Shown: positions 22,864 to 34,239, counted from the stretch's first letter. The stretch is DNA of 64,000 nt from Mesostigma viride (GCA_009746045.1 RPFO01000065.1:4541785-4605784), one strand, 5' to 3'. Numbers and translations: made by a program. Notes: generated by a model from the letters alone, not told the origin.

Positions 22864-23509
22864 GATGGCCTCTGTTCAGATCTGCTACAGCCAGCCAAGT
22901 GGCCAAGCAGCAATTAAAGCAATATAAGCTACTGAACAAGAAAGGAAAGTGCCAAGTGTTACCACTCAGGCAAGACCACCACGGCTGGCCCCAGGCGCGT
23001 CCTGGTTCTCCTTGTCGCTGTCGTCGTCGCTGTCGCTCACCACAATCAGCTCTGGTACCCTGCTACCTGCTGCGCCGTCGTCGACCCGCTGTCGGCCCGC
23101 GATGACTGAATCGTCACCGTTGGTAAAGTAGACAGGTGACAACCCGTCGTTGGCACCTCGCGGATTGTACGTTGGCACCTCGTGGTCGCCAAGTGCCTCG
23201 TCGCCTAGCCCAGCGACACCCCCTGCTCCTACCTCAAGGTCACTCTCGTACCAAGAGGTGCAAACTCCTCCCAACGCGTCACACGAACGCGAAGGGGCGG
23301 GGGCAGTTCCTGAAAAGGAACTCTTACTCGCTCTGGAAACCTGCCGACTCTTGTCGCGCGCTGTCCTCCGGCGATGGCTTCCGCTGTCGCCCCGACCTCT
23401 GCAAGCCGCCTGTGATGCTCCGCTCCGCGTCGTTCACGCCTAACTGGCCCCGCTGCAACACCCTCGTCGCCGATGCCGCCTGCGAAAGCACGTGGTACTC
23501 CCGCGCCCG
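22864..23509 (-). other. Region between ORF0-like gene and gag of element C
   Basis: Contains frames of about 97-102 codons in two registers on the minus strand (including an acidic SDSDDDSDKENQ stretch). They may be the remainder of the ORF0-like protein interrupted by frame changes. I cannot place the joins. Confidence 0.35.
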
Positions 23510-23884
23510 CTACTGTCGGCACAAACTCGTGTCGCCCTGCGCCAGCTGCTCCGCAACCTCGCCTCGCCTTGCTGCCAACTCCGTCCGCACTCGCTCTGCT
23601 ACTGCAGTAATCACCGTCTGGATGCCGACCAACCCGTGAAGCTCCTGCTCAAGGTCGTCGATGCTCCGGTGCTCCGGAATGACGATGGTTTGTACGTGTC
23701 GCAGAATTCGCTCCCAATCTTCGACCTGGTCGTCGACGAATTGCACGAAGCTGCGATTTACAGGCGGACGATCTGCAAGCAATAAAGATAGATCCCGAAC
23801 GACACGGCGTAATTCAGGAGAAATCGAACCCCCAGCAGACTGCCGAAACCGGAAATCCTGCTGCCGTTGTTCCTCCTGCACCAT
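23510..23884 (-). CDS. ORF0-like gene of element C
   Basis: 124 codons from an ATG 93 bases inside the 5' LTR border, in the position of ORF0 in A and B. It shares the early DFR motif (EFR in A and B) and a similar helical pattern, but overall identity is too low to assert homology by eye. The frame probably continues in another register downstream. Position and size are the best evidence. Confidence 0.5.
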   Translation of the reverse strand: MVQEEQRQQDFRFRQSAGGSISPELRRVVRDLSLLLADRPPVNRSFVQFVDDQVEDWERILRHVQTIVIPEHRSIDDLEQELHGLVGIQTVITAVAERVRTELAARRGEVAEQLAQGDTSLCRQ

Positions 23885-23977
23885 TCACCACCAGACGAGC
23901 TCCTCGCGTCGTCAACGCTGCACACCGCAACCGGCAACGACCCTCCTGGCCGTTCCGCTGAGACTGGTTGTAATTTG

Positions 23978-24674
23978 AGTTAACGTTCTTCGCACACGCA
24001 ATGTGAAGGATATGGTTGCAATGCAGCAATGTGTGAATATGGTTGGAAACGGAGCTTTGTTAAAATCGGATAATGTTACAGCGCTCACACACTTGAGGCT
24101 TGTACACGCGCTTGCCAAGTCAAGGCACAACACGTGAGGCGGGCTCGCAAGAGATGCCCATTTGGCACTGGCCTATTGTTTATATACTTGTGCACTGTGC
24201 TTGCTAGTCCTGAGCAGCCTAGGAGGCCTGCTCAGTAATAACACCCCGGTACAGTATTCACTACCTGTACAGCGCCCAGCTCCTATACAGTAGGTCTGCC
24301 ATACAGGCACAGTGACCACAGAGTACAGTCACCACAGTGATTATTGCATCTGCACCTAGAAGTCCAGGACTAAGCCTGCGGTACCAACAGACCACAGGTT
24401 AAGGTTCCTATTTCCTGCGTACGACGTATTAATCCAATACCGTCGTAGGTACAGCACCTAATTCCTGTCAGCCCAGGAATTACTGTCGACCCCATATGTC
24501 GTCGGCAAATATTCACGTCCGACTTAGAAGAACAGCCGGCTCGCGCTCGCGCGCGACCGGGAAGTCGGAACGCCATAACTTTCTTGATACTTGTCGGAAT
24601 GAACTCGTTCCGGTGCCGCTGGAATCGCAGAGATATGCCGAATCAGGATCACACCAATGCGCTTGGCGTTAACT
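23978..24674 (-). repeat. 5' LTR of element C
   Basis: 697 bp, AGTTAACG... on both ends in inverted form, adjacent to the target duplication CAAGC (24675-24679). It differs from the 3' LTR at about seven positions. Confidence 0.92.
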
Positions 24675-27600
24675 CAAGCTGTTCATGGCTTTGATCTCAC
24701 CACACAGGGTCTTTTAATTGTCAATCAGCTGCAGCCTGTAACCTCAGACTCCAAGCCTAAGCAGGCTGAAGAGTTTGTGGAAGGATTGGAAGGGTTCCCT
24801 AGCTTGTACGGTGGTACAAATTACTATCAAATCTGGATAGGAAGTAGCACTTTTGGCAAGTGTACTGACCAGATTAAGGACCTGACCAGGGAGTGCAAGA
24901 AGGCCAATAAGGCCTGGGCACTGTACGTAGCTGAGCTGAAGGAGCTGCTGGAAGACCAACGCAAGAAGGTCGGCATCCATTGGCAGGACAAGTATCAAGG
25001 GTGGGAGGTCAAGGGGGACCTGATCCAGAACTTTCTCAACTATTGTAAGATGGTTGAGGAGGGCAGGGCTCACGGCTTTAATGTCGCTGATAACATAGCC
25101 CTAACCAACTGGCTCAAGGTTTCTGGGCTGGATAAGGCGACACGTGGCTCCTTAAAAGTCATGTGTGCCCCACACTCTACCCTGAAGGCCTACAAGGTCA
25201 TCATTAAACAAGCACTCGAGGCAGAGGAGCTGTTTGAGGGTGGAGTGCCAGCAGTGAAGGCTACCCAGGCAGGCGGGCGTACCCAGGGTGGCTCCAAGAC
25301 GTCTGAGGCTGACCGAAGCCAAGGAGGGCGTAGGGGCAACCATAACAAGCGCAAGGGAGATCATTCACCTGATTCTGACAGGAGGTCACACTCCAAGTCG
25401 GTGTTCAGGCGGGTGGGTGGTCAGCCCAAGCAGGGCAACGCGTCTGACAATGGGGGCAGTGGCCAGGGCAAGTCCAAGATACAATGCTACCTGTGCAAGG
25501 GGTGGGGGCACATCAAGAAGGAGTGTCCCAGCTTCAAGAAGTCCCAGGGCCAGGGCAGCAACAAGAATAACAACAACAACAAGAAGAAGAACAACAACAA
25601 GTCCCAGGCAGGCCAGCCTTCAAAGGGCAGTCAGCAAGAAGACAACAAGGAGCAGTGACTGTCTGAGGCAACCCCTACACACCTTAATTCACCCAAGGGG
25701 GAGGCCAGGTGCTCCAATGCAGATTTTATATCTGGGCAACAAGAGGGTGATCTCCAGGTTCAGTGTGGCCCCAGGTCACCTGGAGAGGTACAGGTTCCTA
25801 TGAAGACGTCCTTGACAGCTGGTGCAGCTGTAAGAATGTCTGACCCCATGCATCCTCGTGCTGGGCACGAGGGTGGACCTCTCATTTTGAGAGAAACCAA
25901 TGTACAACCACAGAGGGGTGTGAAGGCCTCTGGTGGTATGCATGTGGTCCCTGCTGGCGGTCCAGGTGTTGGGCATGAGCAGGGTGACTCAGGCTCTGAG
26001 TCAGAACAGGATGGAAGTCAGCATGGTGATGCTGGACAACCTGACAGCACAGTCCTGACTGTGCCAGGGACTGCTTCCTCTGTGTACCAGGAGTTGGGTG
26101 CCCGAATCCACAACATGTTTGGGCATGCCACTTCTCTGTCAAACAACTTTGCCTTCCGTATGGGCAGGGCACCCCTTCTTAAGGCGTGTCAGCAAGCTGC
26201 CTCACGGTGTAAGTGCCAGTTGTCCTCCAACAAGCCCAGGAAATCACATGCCAAAGCTCTACCTCAGAGCATTGGTGATCTGCAGTGTGATATCCAACAC
26301 ATCAGGGGCATGCAACTGTTGGTGTGCGTGGACAGGTACACGAAATACAAGGTGCTGGAGCATTTACCTTCTATGAAGAACAGGTACTTGCTGGCTGCCC
26401 TGCAGAATGTAAGAGCCAAGTTTCCTACCACAAGGATCCAGGTGGACATGCAGTTTCAGCATCTCAAGGGTGATCCTACCCTTCCTGAGTTGCTGGTTAC
26501 ACCTAGGGAGGCTCATGGGCAGCAGGGTGCTATCGAGAGGGCAATCCAGGAGGTCAAGAAATTGATCATCTCTGAAGACTGGGTACCCTTGTCTGCACCT
26601 GCACTTGTCAGGAGTGCATGGCTGAGGAACGTGGAGCAGCAGCTGAACAGCAGGGTTAACTTCTACTATGATGGAGTTGCTGTCAGCCCAATGGGTCCAT
26701 ATCATGGCCTGTGCCCACCACATGTGCTGGAGGGCTGGAAACATGCTGCACATGTCACCTTTGCCAAGCTGAGGGAGAAGGACCGGGGTTGGAAGATGCT
26801 GGAGCCACAAGTGGGTCAGAAGGTCCTAGCTTGGAAGGAACCTAGCCTTTATGGCAAACGTGGTAGCTGGAGTCCTGGGGTGGTTACCCAGGTTGATGAA
26901 GCTAGCCACGCATGCTTGGTCAGCATGGAGGACGAACCAAAGCATGTGCACCGGCTGAGTTGGTCATATGTCAAGCCTAACCTGATGAATGAGGGCAGTC
27001 AGGCACAAGGCTCACAGGATCTGCAGGATTTTCAGGTCCCAGGTGACATCACTGACGCAACGACCACATCTGTTGCAGGGGAATCTGTCAGCCCTGGCCA
27101 GGTTGCAGAGGTACTTGTTGAACAGGCTGCAAGGTCAACAGCTGGGGAGTCAACTGTCAAGCCCAAGGCACTAACCAAGCCCAGGGGGACAAGTTTGGCT
27201 GGATTGATTGGGGCTCTACAAAGGGCCAAGAAGCAGCCCAAGGTAGCCAAGCTCAGGTGGCATGGCAATCTGGGGCTGGACACTGCCTTAGAGGTAGACA
27301 CTAATTCTCAGGCTTCCATCATTGGGACCAGGGCTGCAGCAGGGTACAGCATGTCTGAACCCAGCTATCAGTTTGTGTCTGACTTCAGTGGCGGGGTACA
27401 CGTGAAGGTACTGGGTGAGGTATTCATTCCTATCCTTGGACAGGACACTGCTTTTTGTGTCTTGGAGGGCTATCAAGGACCTGCTCTTCTGGGGCAGAAT
27501 TTCCTATGCCAGGATGGAGTAGTGATCACGTCCTCTCTCCTGACTAAGGAAGGGGCTGGTCAGGTCCCACTGATTAATTTCAGGACCACTCACCTATCAC

Positions 27601-28424
27601 GTGCAGTAACCAGGTCGGTTAAGCGTGTGCAAGTGTGCCAGGGGCAGGAGCCCTTGGTTGATGACCTCATATTGCCAGCTGCTAGTCATCCAAGCAGTTT
27701 GGGCATTGGTCCTCACTCACTTGCTGGACACAGCCCTATCAACTACCAAGGCCTGGTGAAGCTCATGTCCTCTCCCATTATGTGTCCCCAGGTCACACTG
27801 GGTTTGATTAAATCTGGGGAGGACTGGATCTCCAAGAAATGCGTGGAACCTGTCAATGACCTGCCTCCTGCACGACGTCTACTCAAGCTCAAGTTTGTCA
27901 TCAAGATGAAGGAGGTGGACGGGGTCAAGGTACCACATGTCAGGCCAGTGCTGAATGAGTTCAAGGGTACTGGTGAGTGCACTGCTGAGGAGTTGTATAC
28001 CCCTGGCATGTTGCATGATACTTGGAGGCTGCTGCTGTGTGTATTTCTAGGCCTTCTCAACAAGGGCTTGGACTATGGCTCAGTGGTGGTAGACTTCAAG
28101 AGGGCATTTCTAGAGGGGGATGCAGATGTGGCACAGGAAAAGTGGGAGGGCAAGACGCCTTTCTATGTTAGGGTGCCTGCTGTATGGAAAAGGGACATCC
28201 ACACAGAGTTCCTTAAAATCCTCAAGGGCCTGGAGGGCCTGAGGTCAAGTCCAATAATCTGGAGGGAGACTCTCAACCGTTTCCTGAAGGAACATTGCAA
28301 CTTGAAGGTCTCTCCTGTAGACCCCTGTCTGTTTCTGGGGCAATGGGAAGGCCTGCCAGTGTATGCTTCGCTGCACGGGGATATTATATCCACCTGTCAT
28401 ATGCTTCGCTGCACGGGGATACCT

Positions 28425-29228
28425 TGGATTGGGAGAGGAGACTAATGGGTTTTACACAATGCCTTGTGCTTGGCCTTGCTACCCACACACCTTGCAGGTG
28501 CTGAAAGAAAGAGAGGTTGAAGACAATTTACGTGGAAGAATAAATGGCTTTATTAGAATATAATAGTTGGAGAAGAGCTTGAATGGAGGTTGAATGGAGG
28601 TACCTGCCCTTAGGGGGCAGTTTACTTTTATACCTTTTAGGCTAGGAAGGATGACATCAGCAATGACATCATCACAGAAGCTTGTAGAAACATCCTAGCA
28701 TATTCCTAGCATATTCCCAGCATATTCTCAGTATATTCCAGGAATATTCCTGGCATATTCTTAGAACATTCCTAGAACGTTCTAGACATGATCCAATGAG
28801 CTGGCATAATAGCTAGATGCCAAGTGTCTACGTAATAATGTGCCACATAACATAATTAATAAAGTGACACATCTCTTCTCCTTGGAGTGACAAGTGTCAT
28901 GCAATGAGTCTACCCACTTGTCATCATGTAAGTCATAACATGTGTCATCATGAGCTTTCAACACTTGTCAGCTCATGGACCAAACACTTGTCCAATAGGC
29001 CATAGCACCACTTGTCAATCAAATACGTGATGCTACTAGGCTGACTCAGGTTACAAGTCATCCATGTCCAAGTATAGGACTATGGCACATGAATATTGAT
29101 CAGCTCATTGAGCCCGATTCATCTAGCTTATCATAGCTATCAAATTCCCAGTCCATATGGAATAAATCCAACAAGAAATAAATCAGGCTGGGATATATTG
29201 TGGCCAGGTGGATATAATATCCCTAACA
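28425..29228 (-). repeat. 3' LTR of element D
   Basis: Read on the minus strand it begins TGTTAGGGATATTATATCC and ends near CCCAATCCAA. The part overlapping the truncated 5' LTR is identical to it. It includes a cluster of degenerate AGCATATTCC decamers at about 28690-28790. An AATAAA lies near 28540 on the plus strand only. Confidence 0.8.
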
Positions 29229-30381
29229 CCCCCCTTAGCCACATGGGCACAATGCAAAAGATGTCTGGGTAGGTGGAATCTCAACACCCCCCTTAGTCAC
29301 ATGCTCGTAGCATGCCGTCCAGTTGCTAGCATGGTGCAACTGAAAATGAAGATACCGTCCTCGTGAAACGCTTGAAGCTCCAACATGCGGTCATGAGCCG
29401 CACTACCGCCACTGATCCCCCCCCGGCGACGCGAATGAGTGTCCAACCATAGCAGCAACGCACTAGCTGCCCATCAATCCTGGATGGCTGTTACCCAACC
29501 CTTGGTTGGAAAAAGTGCTCTAGATGCTACATTCCCCCCTCACTCAAAGCGGCTGCCCATGGACACAATAGGGGCACACAGTCCCACACATATAATACGG
29601 CAACACATGCCAACAAAGAAAGTCCCTATGAGCTAACCCAAACGGTATAGAGGTAGGGTAACGGCAACAACACGTGCTGTACACACACGGAGCAACATAA
29701 CATACGCCATCTCACAAAATAAATGACACCAACATCACGTTTTACGCCAAATAAACGGGGTGAGCAAACAAACATATTGGCAACAAATGCCACACAAACA
29801 AGGTACAATACAACCTTCAACACAAGACACAGTGGCCATAACAGATAAACACGCTTCATAGCAAAGAAAACAGGACGTGCAAAACATTACCGCCACAAAG
29901 GCGAACACAGGTAACGATTTCTTCGTCACGATTCACAAATCAATGCCCGAGAGTAAACATTACGTCCGACATTACAGGCTATGCCGACATGCACAGCCGA
30001 ATTCGACACAAAGGACGTAAATATTTGCATACAAGCAATGCTCTCAGCACAAAACAAAATAACACACGCGTCACAGGCACTTAACTTACGAAAACAAGTC
30101 GTAGATCACGACGATATAACGGCGCTTCACTACGCCGCAGACTAGTGCCACAAATAGCGTGCAAAAACTCTGGATATACACTCCAGGTACGTAGAAAACG
30201 TCTCGTGGGAACAATCCAATAATGCGTGGGCCATTGCCACTGAACGCATGGCAAAATAAACACATAATTGCTGGAAGAACACAAAGAAAGAACCAGAGAA
30301 CGCAGGCTTACGGCGCCTCACAAATTCCAGCAAACACGACACAAAAGTCGACATACAAGTTCATTTCCCACAGACAAAACA
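29229..30381 (-). other. Non-coding interior of element D
   Basis: Between the gag-protease gene and the 3' LTR, where integrase and RT would be expected. No frame above about 80 codons and no RT motif. The polypurine tract is at 29229-29238, with a near copy near 29285. Confidence 0.6.
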
Positions 30382-32046
30382 TTAGGGCAACCTTGAGAAG
30401 TGGGGTCTGTGCATCCTGGGCGACAATTTCCAAGGGTCGTTGCAGCTAGCGCAATTGCAAATGCCATGGCCTGGCCGAACACCGTCAACTGACCGACGTG
30501 ATGCCTTGGCAGCATTTTGCAGTCGACTTGACCGTTGGTGCTTGACCGCACTTTGGCTGACAGGTCGCTGTCCACGTCGTTGTCGGCTCGCTCGAGGCCT
30601 CGCGCCAGCACCGGACTTGGCAGTCCAGGACTTGGAAAAATTTTGCAGCTTGGTCGATTTCGCCCTTGCGCCACGAATTTGTTCCCCCTCAGTTAGGCTG
30701 GCAGCGTTCATGCGCCGCGCCTTTGGTCTGGTCGCCGGACTTTGGTTACTAGCACCAGTATCACCTGGTATGCTGGCGGCGACAACGCGCTCCGCCTGCA
30801 CTGGGCTGTTCTGGACCGCAGTTTCTGGAAGTACTTCAGCGTCTGACACGGACTTCTCCATTGCGCTGGAAACTTCTCGAATTGGCGTGAACTTCCACTG
30901 GGCCGGCGCAGAGTATATAAAGCCACGCAGTGTGCGAGTAATGCCCAGTAGGCCGCCCCCGATCCCGCATACACGGGCAAGCATGGCCAGTATGACCGTT
31001 AGGCCCACGGCCAGCCACTCCGCCGCGTGTCCCGAGGCACGTGAGATGCTGCGCTCGCTGCTCGCCATTTTCTGCCCTTGACAGGCAGCGTCGTTCTTGA
31101 AGCTCGTCGCCGACGATTTCAGCTCTGGGATGGCGTCCATCGCTGCGTCCGCACCGTGCGCGGGCAAAAAGTAGGTGTTGTTCCTCGTCCCGATGCTGCA
31201 GTGCCTGCTGTCCAGCACAGCAACCCGCTGGGCGAGGTCGACGTTGTGGCCATCCTTGACGAGCTGGCCGACAGATAAAAGTCGGGTGCTCAGCCTGGGA
31301 ACGAGCAGCGCGTTTTGGAGGTGCACGTCTGCCTCCTGGCCCGGCAGCTTCAGCTTGACAGTCCCGATGGCTGTCGCCTTCAGTTTGCCGCCTGAGCCGG
31401 CGATTTCCCTGTTGTGAGGGTGCAGGCACACGAAATCCGACGGGCATGGCGTCATGTGACAGCTCGCTGCAGAATCCAGCACCCAGCTGGTCGGTGCTTT
31501 CTTTTCATACTGCGTGAGTGCAGCAGCATCCGACGGCGATGGCGACTCGGCGATGGTGGCGAAGACGAAGCCGGACCGCTCCGCAGCCTCCTCGGTGATA
31601 CGCGCCTCGCTGGCACCTGGTGAGTGCTCCTTTCTCGCTTGGTTCCGTCGCGTTGCCTTGTTCTTGCGTTCTTGCTTCAGCTCCGGATGCTTCTCCCAGC
31701 ACTGGGTGTCCACGTGCCCGGCCTTCTTGCAGTAATTGCACCGCCTCTTTCCTCCACTTTTCTTCGTAGTAGTGTGGAAAACCTGGCCGTTAGGGGAGCC
31801 CTCCTTCTTTGCTTGAGCAGAACGCCTTCCGTGCAGTAGCTCCTCCGCCTCCAGCAGCGCAGTCTTGACCTCCTTTAGCGAATCCTCCTCTCCAGTTAGG
31901 ACCTTGACCAGGTCACAATAGGCCGATGCTAAGGCCTTCAACACAGCCTTGATTTCTTCCCATTTCCTCAGAGACCGCCCATCAAACGTTGTGATGGACT
32001 TGCTTGTTGCCCGGAATTGCTTGTAGCACGCTTCCTTGGTAGCCAT
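30382..32046 (-). CDS. Gag-protease polyprotein of element D with an atypical C terminus
   Basis: 554 codons from ATG 32046. A short Gag part is followed by the zinc knuckle CNYCKKAGHVDTQC, then the Copia aspartic protease with WVLDSAASCHMTP (Asp-Ser-Ala form) and the typical LLSVGQLV stretch. After NNTYFLP the integrase domain is absent. The protein continues with a hydrophobic segment WLAVGLTVILAMLARVCGI, which looks like a membrane helix, then a basic Ala/Ser/Arg-rich tail. Internal deletion joined this tail, or it was captured. Typical Gag is longer before the knuckle, so that part also looks deleted. Likely a non-autonomous derivative moved by a full-length relative. Confidence 0.8.
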   Translation of the reverse strand: MATKEACYKQFRATSKSITTFDGRSLRKWEEIKAVLKALASAYCDLVKVLTGEEDSLKEVKTALLEAEELLHGRRSAQAKKEGSPNGQVFHTTTKKSGGKRRCNYCKKAGHVDTQCWEKHPELKQERKNKATRRNQARKEHSPGASEARITEEAAERSGFVFATIAESPSPSDAAALTQYEKKAPTSWVLDSAASCHMTPCPSDFVCLHPHNREIAGSGGKLKATAIGTVKLKLPGQEADVHLQNALLVPRLSTRLLSVGQLVKDGHNVDLAQRVAVLDSRHCSIGTRNNTYFLPAHGADAAMDAIPELKSSATSFKNDAACQGQKMASSERSISRASGHAAEWLAVGLTVILAMLARVCGIGGGLLGITRTLRGFIYSAPAQWKFTPIREVSSAMEKSVSDAEVLPETAVQNSPVQAERVVAASIPGDTGASNQSPATRPKARRMNAASLTEGEQIRGARAKSTKLQNFSKSWTAKSGAGARPRASRQRRGQRPVSQSAVKHQRSSRLQNAAKASRRSVDGVRPGHGICNCASCNDPWKLSPRMHRPHFSRLP

Positions 32047-32117
32047 GGTGTCTTCAGTCGCCAATGGAACTGGATGTCTCTGGGTTCACAGTGGTCTTCT
32101 TGTTCCTCAGTAACAAA

Positions 32118-32129
32118 CCTCCGATACCA
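32118..32129 (-). promoter_or_regulatory. Primer-binding site of element D
   Basis: Read on the minus strand, TGGTATCGGAGG directly follows the LTR end. It is close to the plant-type initiator-Met tRNA site TGGTATCAGAGC and confirms the element's orientation. Confidence 0.8.
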
Positions 32130-32383
32130 TGTTTGGATTGGGAGAGGAGACTAATGGGTTTTACACAATGCCTTGTGCTTGGCCTTGCTACCCACACACC
32201 TTGCAGGTGCTGAAAGAAAGAGAGGTTGAAGACAATTTACGTGGAAGAATAAATGGCTTTATTAGAATATAATAGTTGGAGAAGAGCTTGAATGGAGGTT
32301 GAATGGAGGTACCTGCCCTTAGGGGGCAGTTTACTTTTATACCTTTTAGGCTAGGAAGGATGACATCAGCAATGACATCATCC
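32130..32383 (-). repeat. Truncated 5' LTR of element D
   Basis: About 254 bp identical to the matching part of 28425-29228. The other 550 bp are missing and the sequence passes directly into pol of element A near 32384. Confidence 0.8.
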
Positions 32384-33289
32384 CCGTCGCTACATCTGAT
32401 AGCTCCCACGTCGTGGCTTAAGGAGCTGATCTCCATCATTAAGTCCAAGTTTCCTCTGGGTAGGGAGCAATGGCAGGTGGAGAATGAGCCTCTGCTGTTT
32501 GTGGGCATGGAGGCCACACTGGTGAAGAAGGGGGGGGAGTGGCGTATGCTGCTGGTGGGGGGCAATGATTATCAAGAGACCCTCATTAGCAAGCTTCCTC
32601 CAACCATCACACAGGCACTGTGTCCCATGGTGAGGGGCATGGTTGCTTGGGTGGCAGGCATTTCCAGGCCAGATCTTATGGTCATAGCCAGGTTGCCTGA
32701 TGACATGCTGGTGGAGCTAGGGTCTGCCAAGGTGGCTGATCAGGTCAGGGCTTCATCTGGCATTCTGTTGTCTGCAGTGGATTTATCACAACCCATTTGC
32801 ATGGAGCTGTATGTGGATAGCTCAATGGACAGCAGGCAGGTCTCCAAGGTCAGGGGCAGGGCTGCAGGGCTCTTTGTGCTCAGACAGGAAGGCCTGGGGA
32901 GTTTGGTGAGCTGGTTTAGTCGCCTGCACAAACGGGTGGCTGTCAGCAGTGATGTGGCAGAATGCAGGGCTATTTGTGAAGGCATTCACACAAGCCTTTA
33001 TCTGAAGGAGTTGCTTCATCAGATGACTTCTAACACTCCTTGGCCACTTCAGGTTACCACTCTTCTAAAAACAGACTCCATGGGGATGGTGCAGTTTGTG
33101 CACAGGCAGATGGCCAGAAGTAGGGACTTGGATTATCTCCTTCTTAAGGAATTGTCCTCCTTGGCCAATATTGAGCATATCCCTGGGGTTGACAATCCTG
33201 CTGATGCTTTGACCAAGCTAGTGCAGAAGGCAGCAGTGCAATACAAGGTTCTTCAGTCTCTGATGGACCCATCTCAGCAAGCTGTCTAA

Positions 33290-34239
33290 GCTGGGGCCTG
33301 GTTATAGGGCATTGGAGAGCAGATTGTGTGGTAGTGTCAGCATTGTGACTGGCATAATACCTGTATCTTAGTCTGTACTAAGGCTCATGGACCATGGTAC
33401 ACTCACTCTGATTTTAATCAGGTACAGCCAGGTTTTGGCTGGGGTTCATGCTGTTGACTACACAAGGTTGACAGGTCCATTACAGACCATGTATTCTATT
33501 TTAAAAGAAATGTATATTTGTACATACTTCTCACAATGGTCTGGGAACCTTTATTCTGGGGTTTATAGGGCGGGGTTCGATTCCCTGGTATTATGTTTCT
33601 ACAAGCTGGCCTGTTCAGGTGTTTGCCTGTTCAGACTTCCCTAGTTCCCCAGGGCAGGATTTAATTGTTGCCTATGTGTTTTCATTTTGTCATTTGTTTG
33701 CTGTGGCAGTTTACCATCTGGCAAGTAGACGGGCGCCGTAAGACGGGCGCCAATAGACCCCTGTTGAGAGAATGACAGGCAAACTATTGTAATACGCCTT
33801 ACTTTGTCAAGTGGTATTTTAATTGTCATGGATTTATTGTACTTATATTGAATATGTACTGGGTTTTATGGGATTAGTATCTGGGATTAATGTAACTCAC
33901 CGCCAGAAGGTCATTGTACTGGAGGCTCTACCGAGGTGATGGGATTAATTCCTGGAGAAGACCTCATAGAATTAACCTGTATGTATTTAATTTTGTGTGC
34001 TTCTAATATCTGGTGGTACTCTGTAATGCCACTTCCATAGGTTTTTATCCATTTCTCATGGAATGGTTTTCCCTGTGGCAGATCTGTTTCTTTTCCAGTT
34101 CCTTAAAAGAAAGGGCTGGGGGAATGGCATTGGCCATTAAAGACATCTGTTCAAGCTTCAAGCTGGAGTGAAGGACATTTCAAGCTACTTCAAGGGTCCC
34201 TGGCAGGGGATGTAATCCCTAAAGAAAAGAAGGGATTGG
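33290..34239 (+). other. 3' untranslated region of element A
   Basis: Non-coding and closely matched by 45688-46638 in element B. It contains the T-arm-like CGGGGTTCGATTCCCTG at 33571-33587, a GACGGGCGCC direct repeat near 33730, and the polypurine tract AAAGAAAAGAAGGGATTGG at 34221-34239 before the LTR. Confidence 0.8.

Larger units (their letters stand above)
16641..24674 (-). mobile_element. LTR retrotransposon C, nested in gag of A
   Basis: 8034 bp in antisense orientation to A, flanked by the duplication CAAGC (16636-16640 and 24675-24679). The LTRs are 16641-17338 and 23978-24674, about 1% different, with AGTT/AACT ends as in A and B. It carries its own ORF0-like gene, gag, UGA and pol with the same integrase, retropepsin-like, RT, RNase H order. 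It is a distant member of the same lineage: pol is alignable throughout but much diverged from A and B. Confidence 0.93.
16501..25658 (+). pseudogene. gag: gag of element A, split by element C
   Basis: The N-terminal part starts at ATG 16501 (MAEGRRSKG...) and runs to 16640. The reading resumes at 24680 after element C and continues to the TGA at 25656-25658. The C-terminal half has a basic, Gly/Gln/Asn-rich tail with the zinc knuckle CYLCKGWGHIKKEC (C-X2-C-X4-H-X4-C), the nucleic-acid-binding motif of Gag nucleocapsid. The target duplication CAAGC flanks the insertion. The same gene in element B has small indels instead. Gag and pol of this element are in the same frame, separated by a single TGA. 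Confidence 0.88.
28425..32383 (-). mobile_element. Copia-type non-autonomous element D, 5' truncated
   Basis: Minus-strand element with a 3' LTR at 28425-29228, a polypurine tract GGGGGG, a gag-protease gene and an initiator-Met-like primer site (TGGTATCGGAGG) next to a 5' LTR reduced to about 254 bp (32130-32383). The LTR ends are canonical TG/CA, unlike A-C. Integrase, RT and RNase H are missing. The left junction has a 22-23-bp duplication of host sequence (CATATGCTTCGCTGCACGGG and beyond) separated by 15 bases that match the D LTR start in inverted orientation. No clean target duplication remains. Confidence 0.85.
25800..33289 (+). pseudogene. pol: pol of element A, split at the RT active site by element D
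   Basis: The first part runs from the first ATG at 25800 (open upstream in frame to the gag TGA) to about 28378; the second from 32390 to 33289. The integrase has HNMFGH, C-x-C, Asp in LQCDIQ (about 26289), Asp in QVDMQF and Glu in GAIERAI. A retropepsin-like segment with VDTNSQASIIG (Asp codon 27297-27299) and LLGQNFL follows. RT starts around KLKFVIKMKE with Asp in VVVDFKRAFL. The second half of HGDD is lost to the insertion. RNase H follows with YVDSSMDS, VAECRA, KTDSMG and NPADALTK. The two parts match element B closely. Confidence 0.9.

Noticed and set aside
22966-23522. Two separate genes between ORF0-like and gag of element C
   Set aside because: The short overlapping frames are more likely one frame-broken ORF0 remnant; no independent support.
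33571-33587. tRNA gene
   Set aside because: Only the T-arm is present; no A box, anticodon arm or acceptor stem could be found around it.
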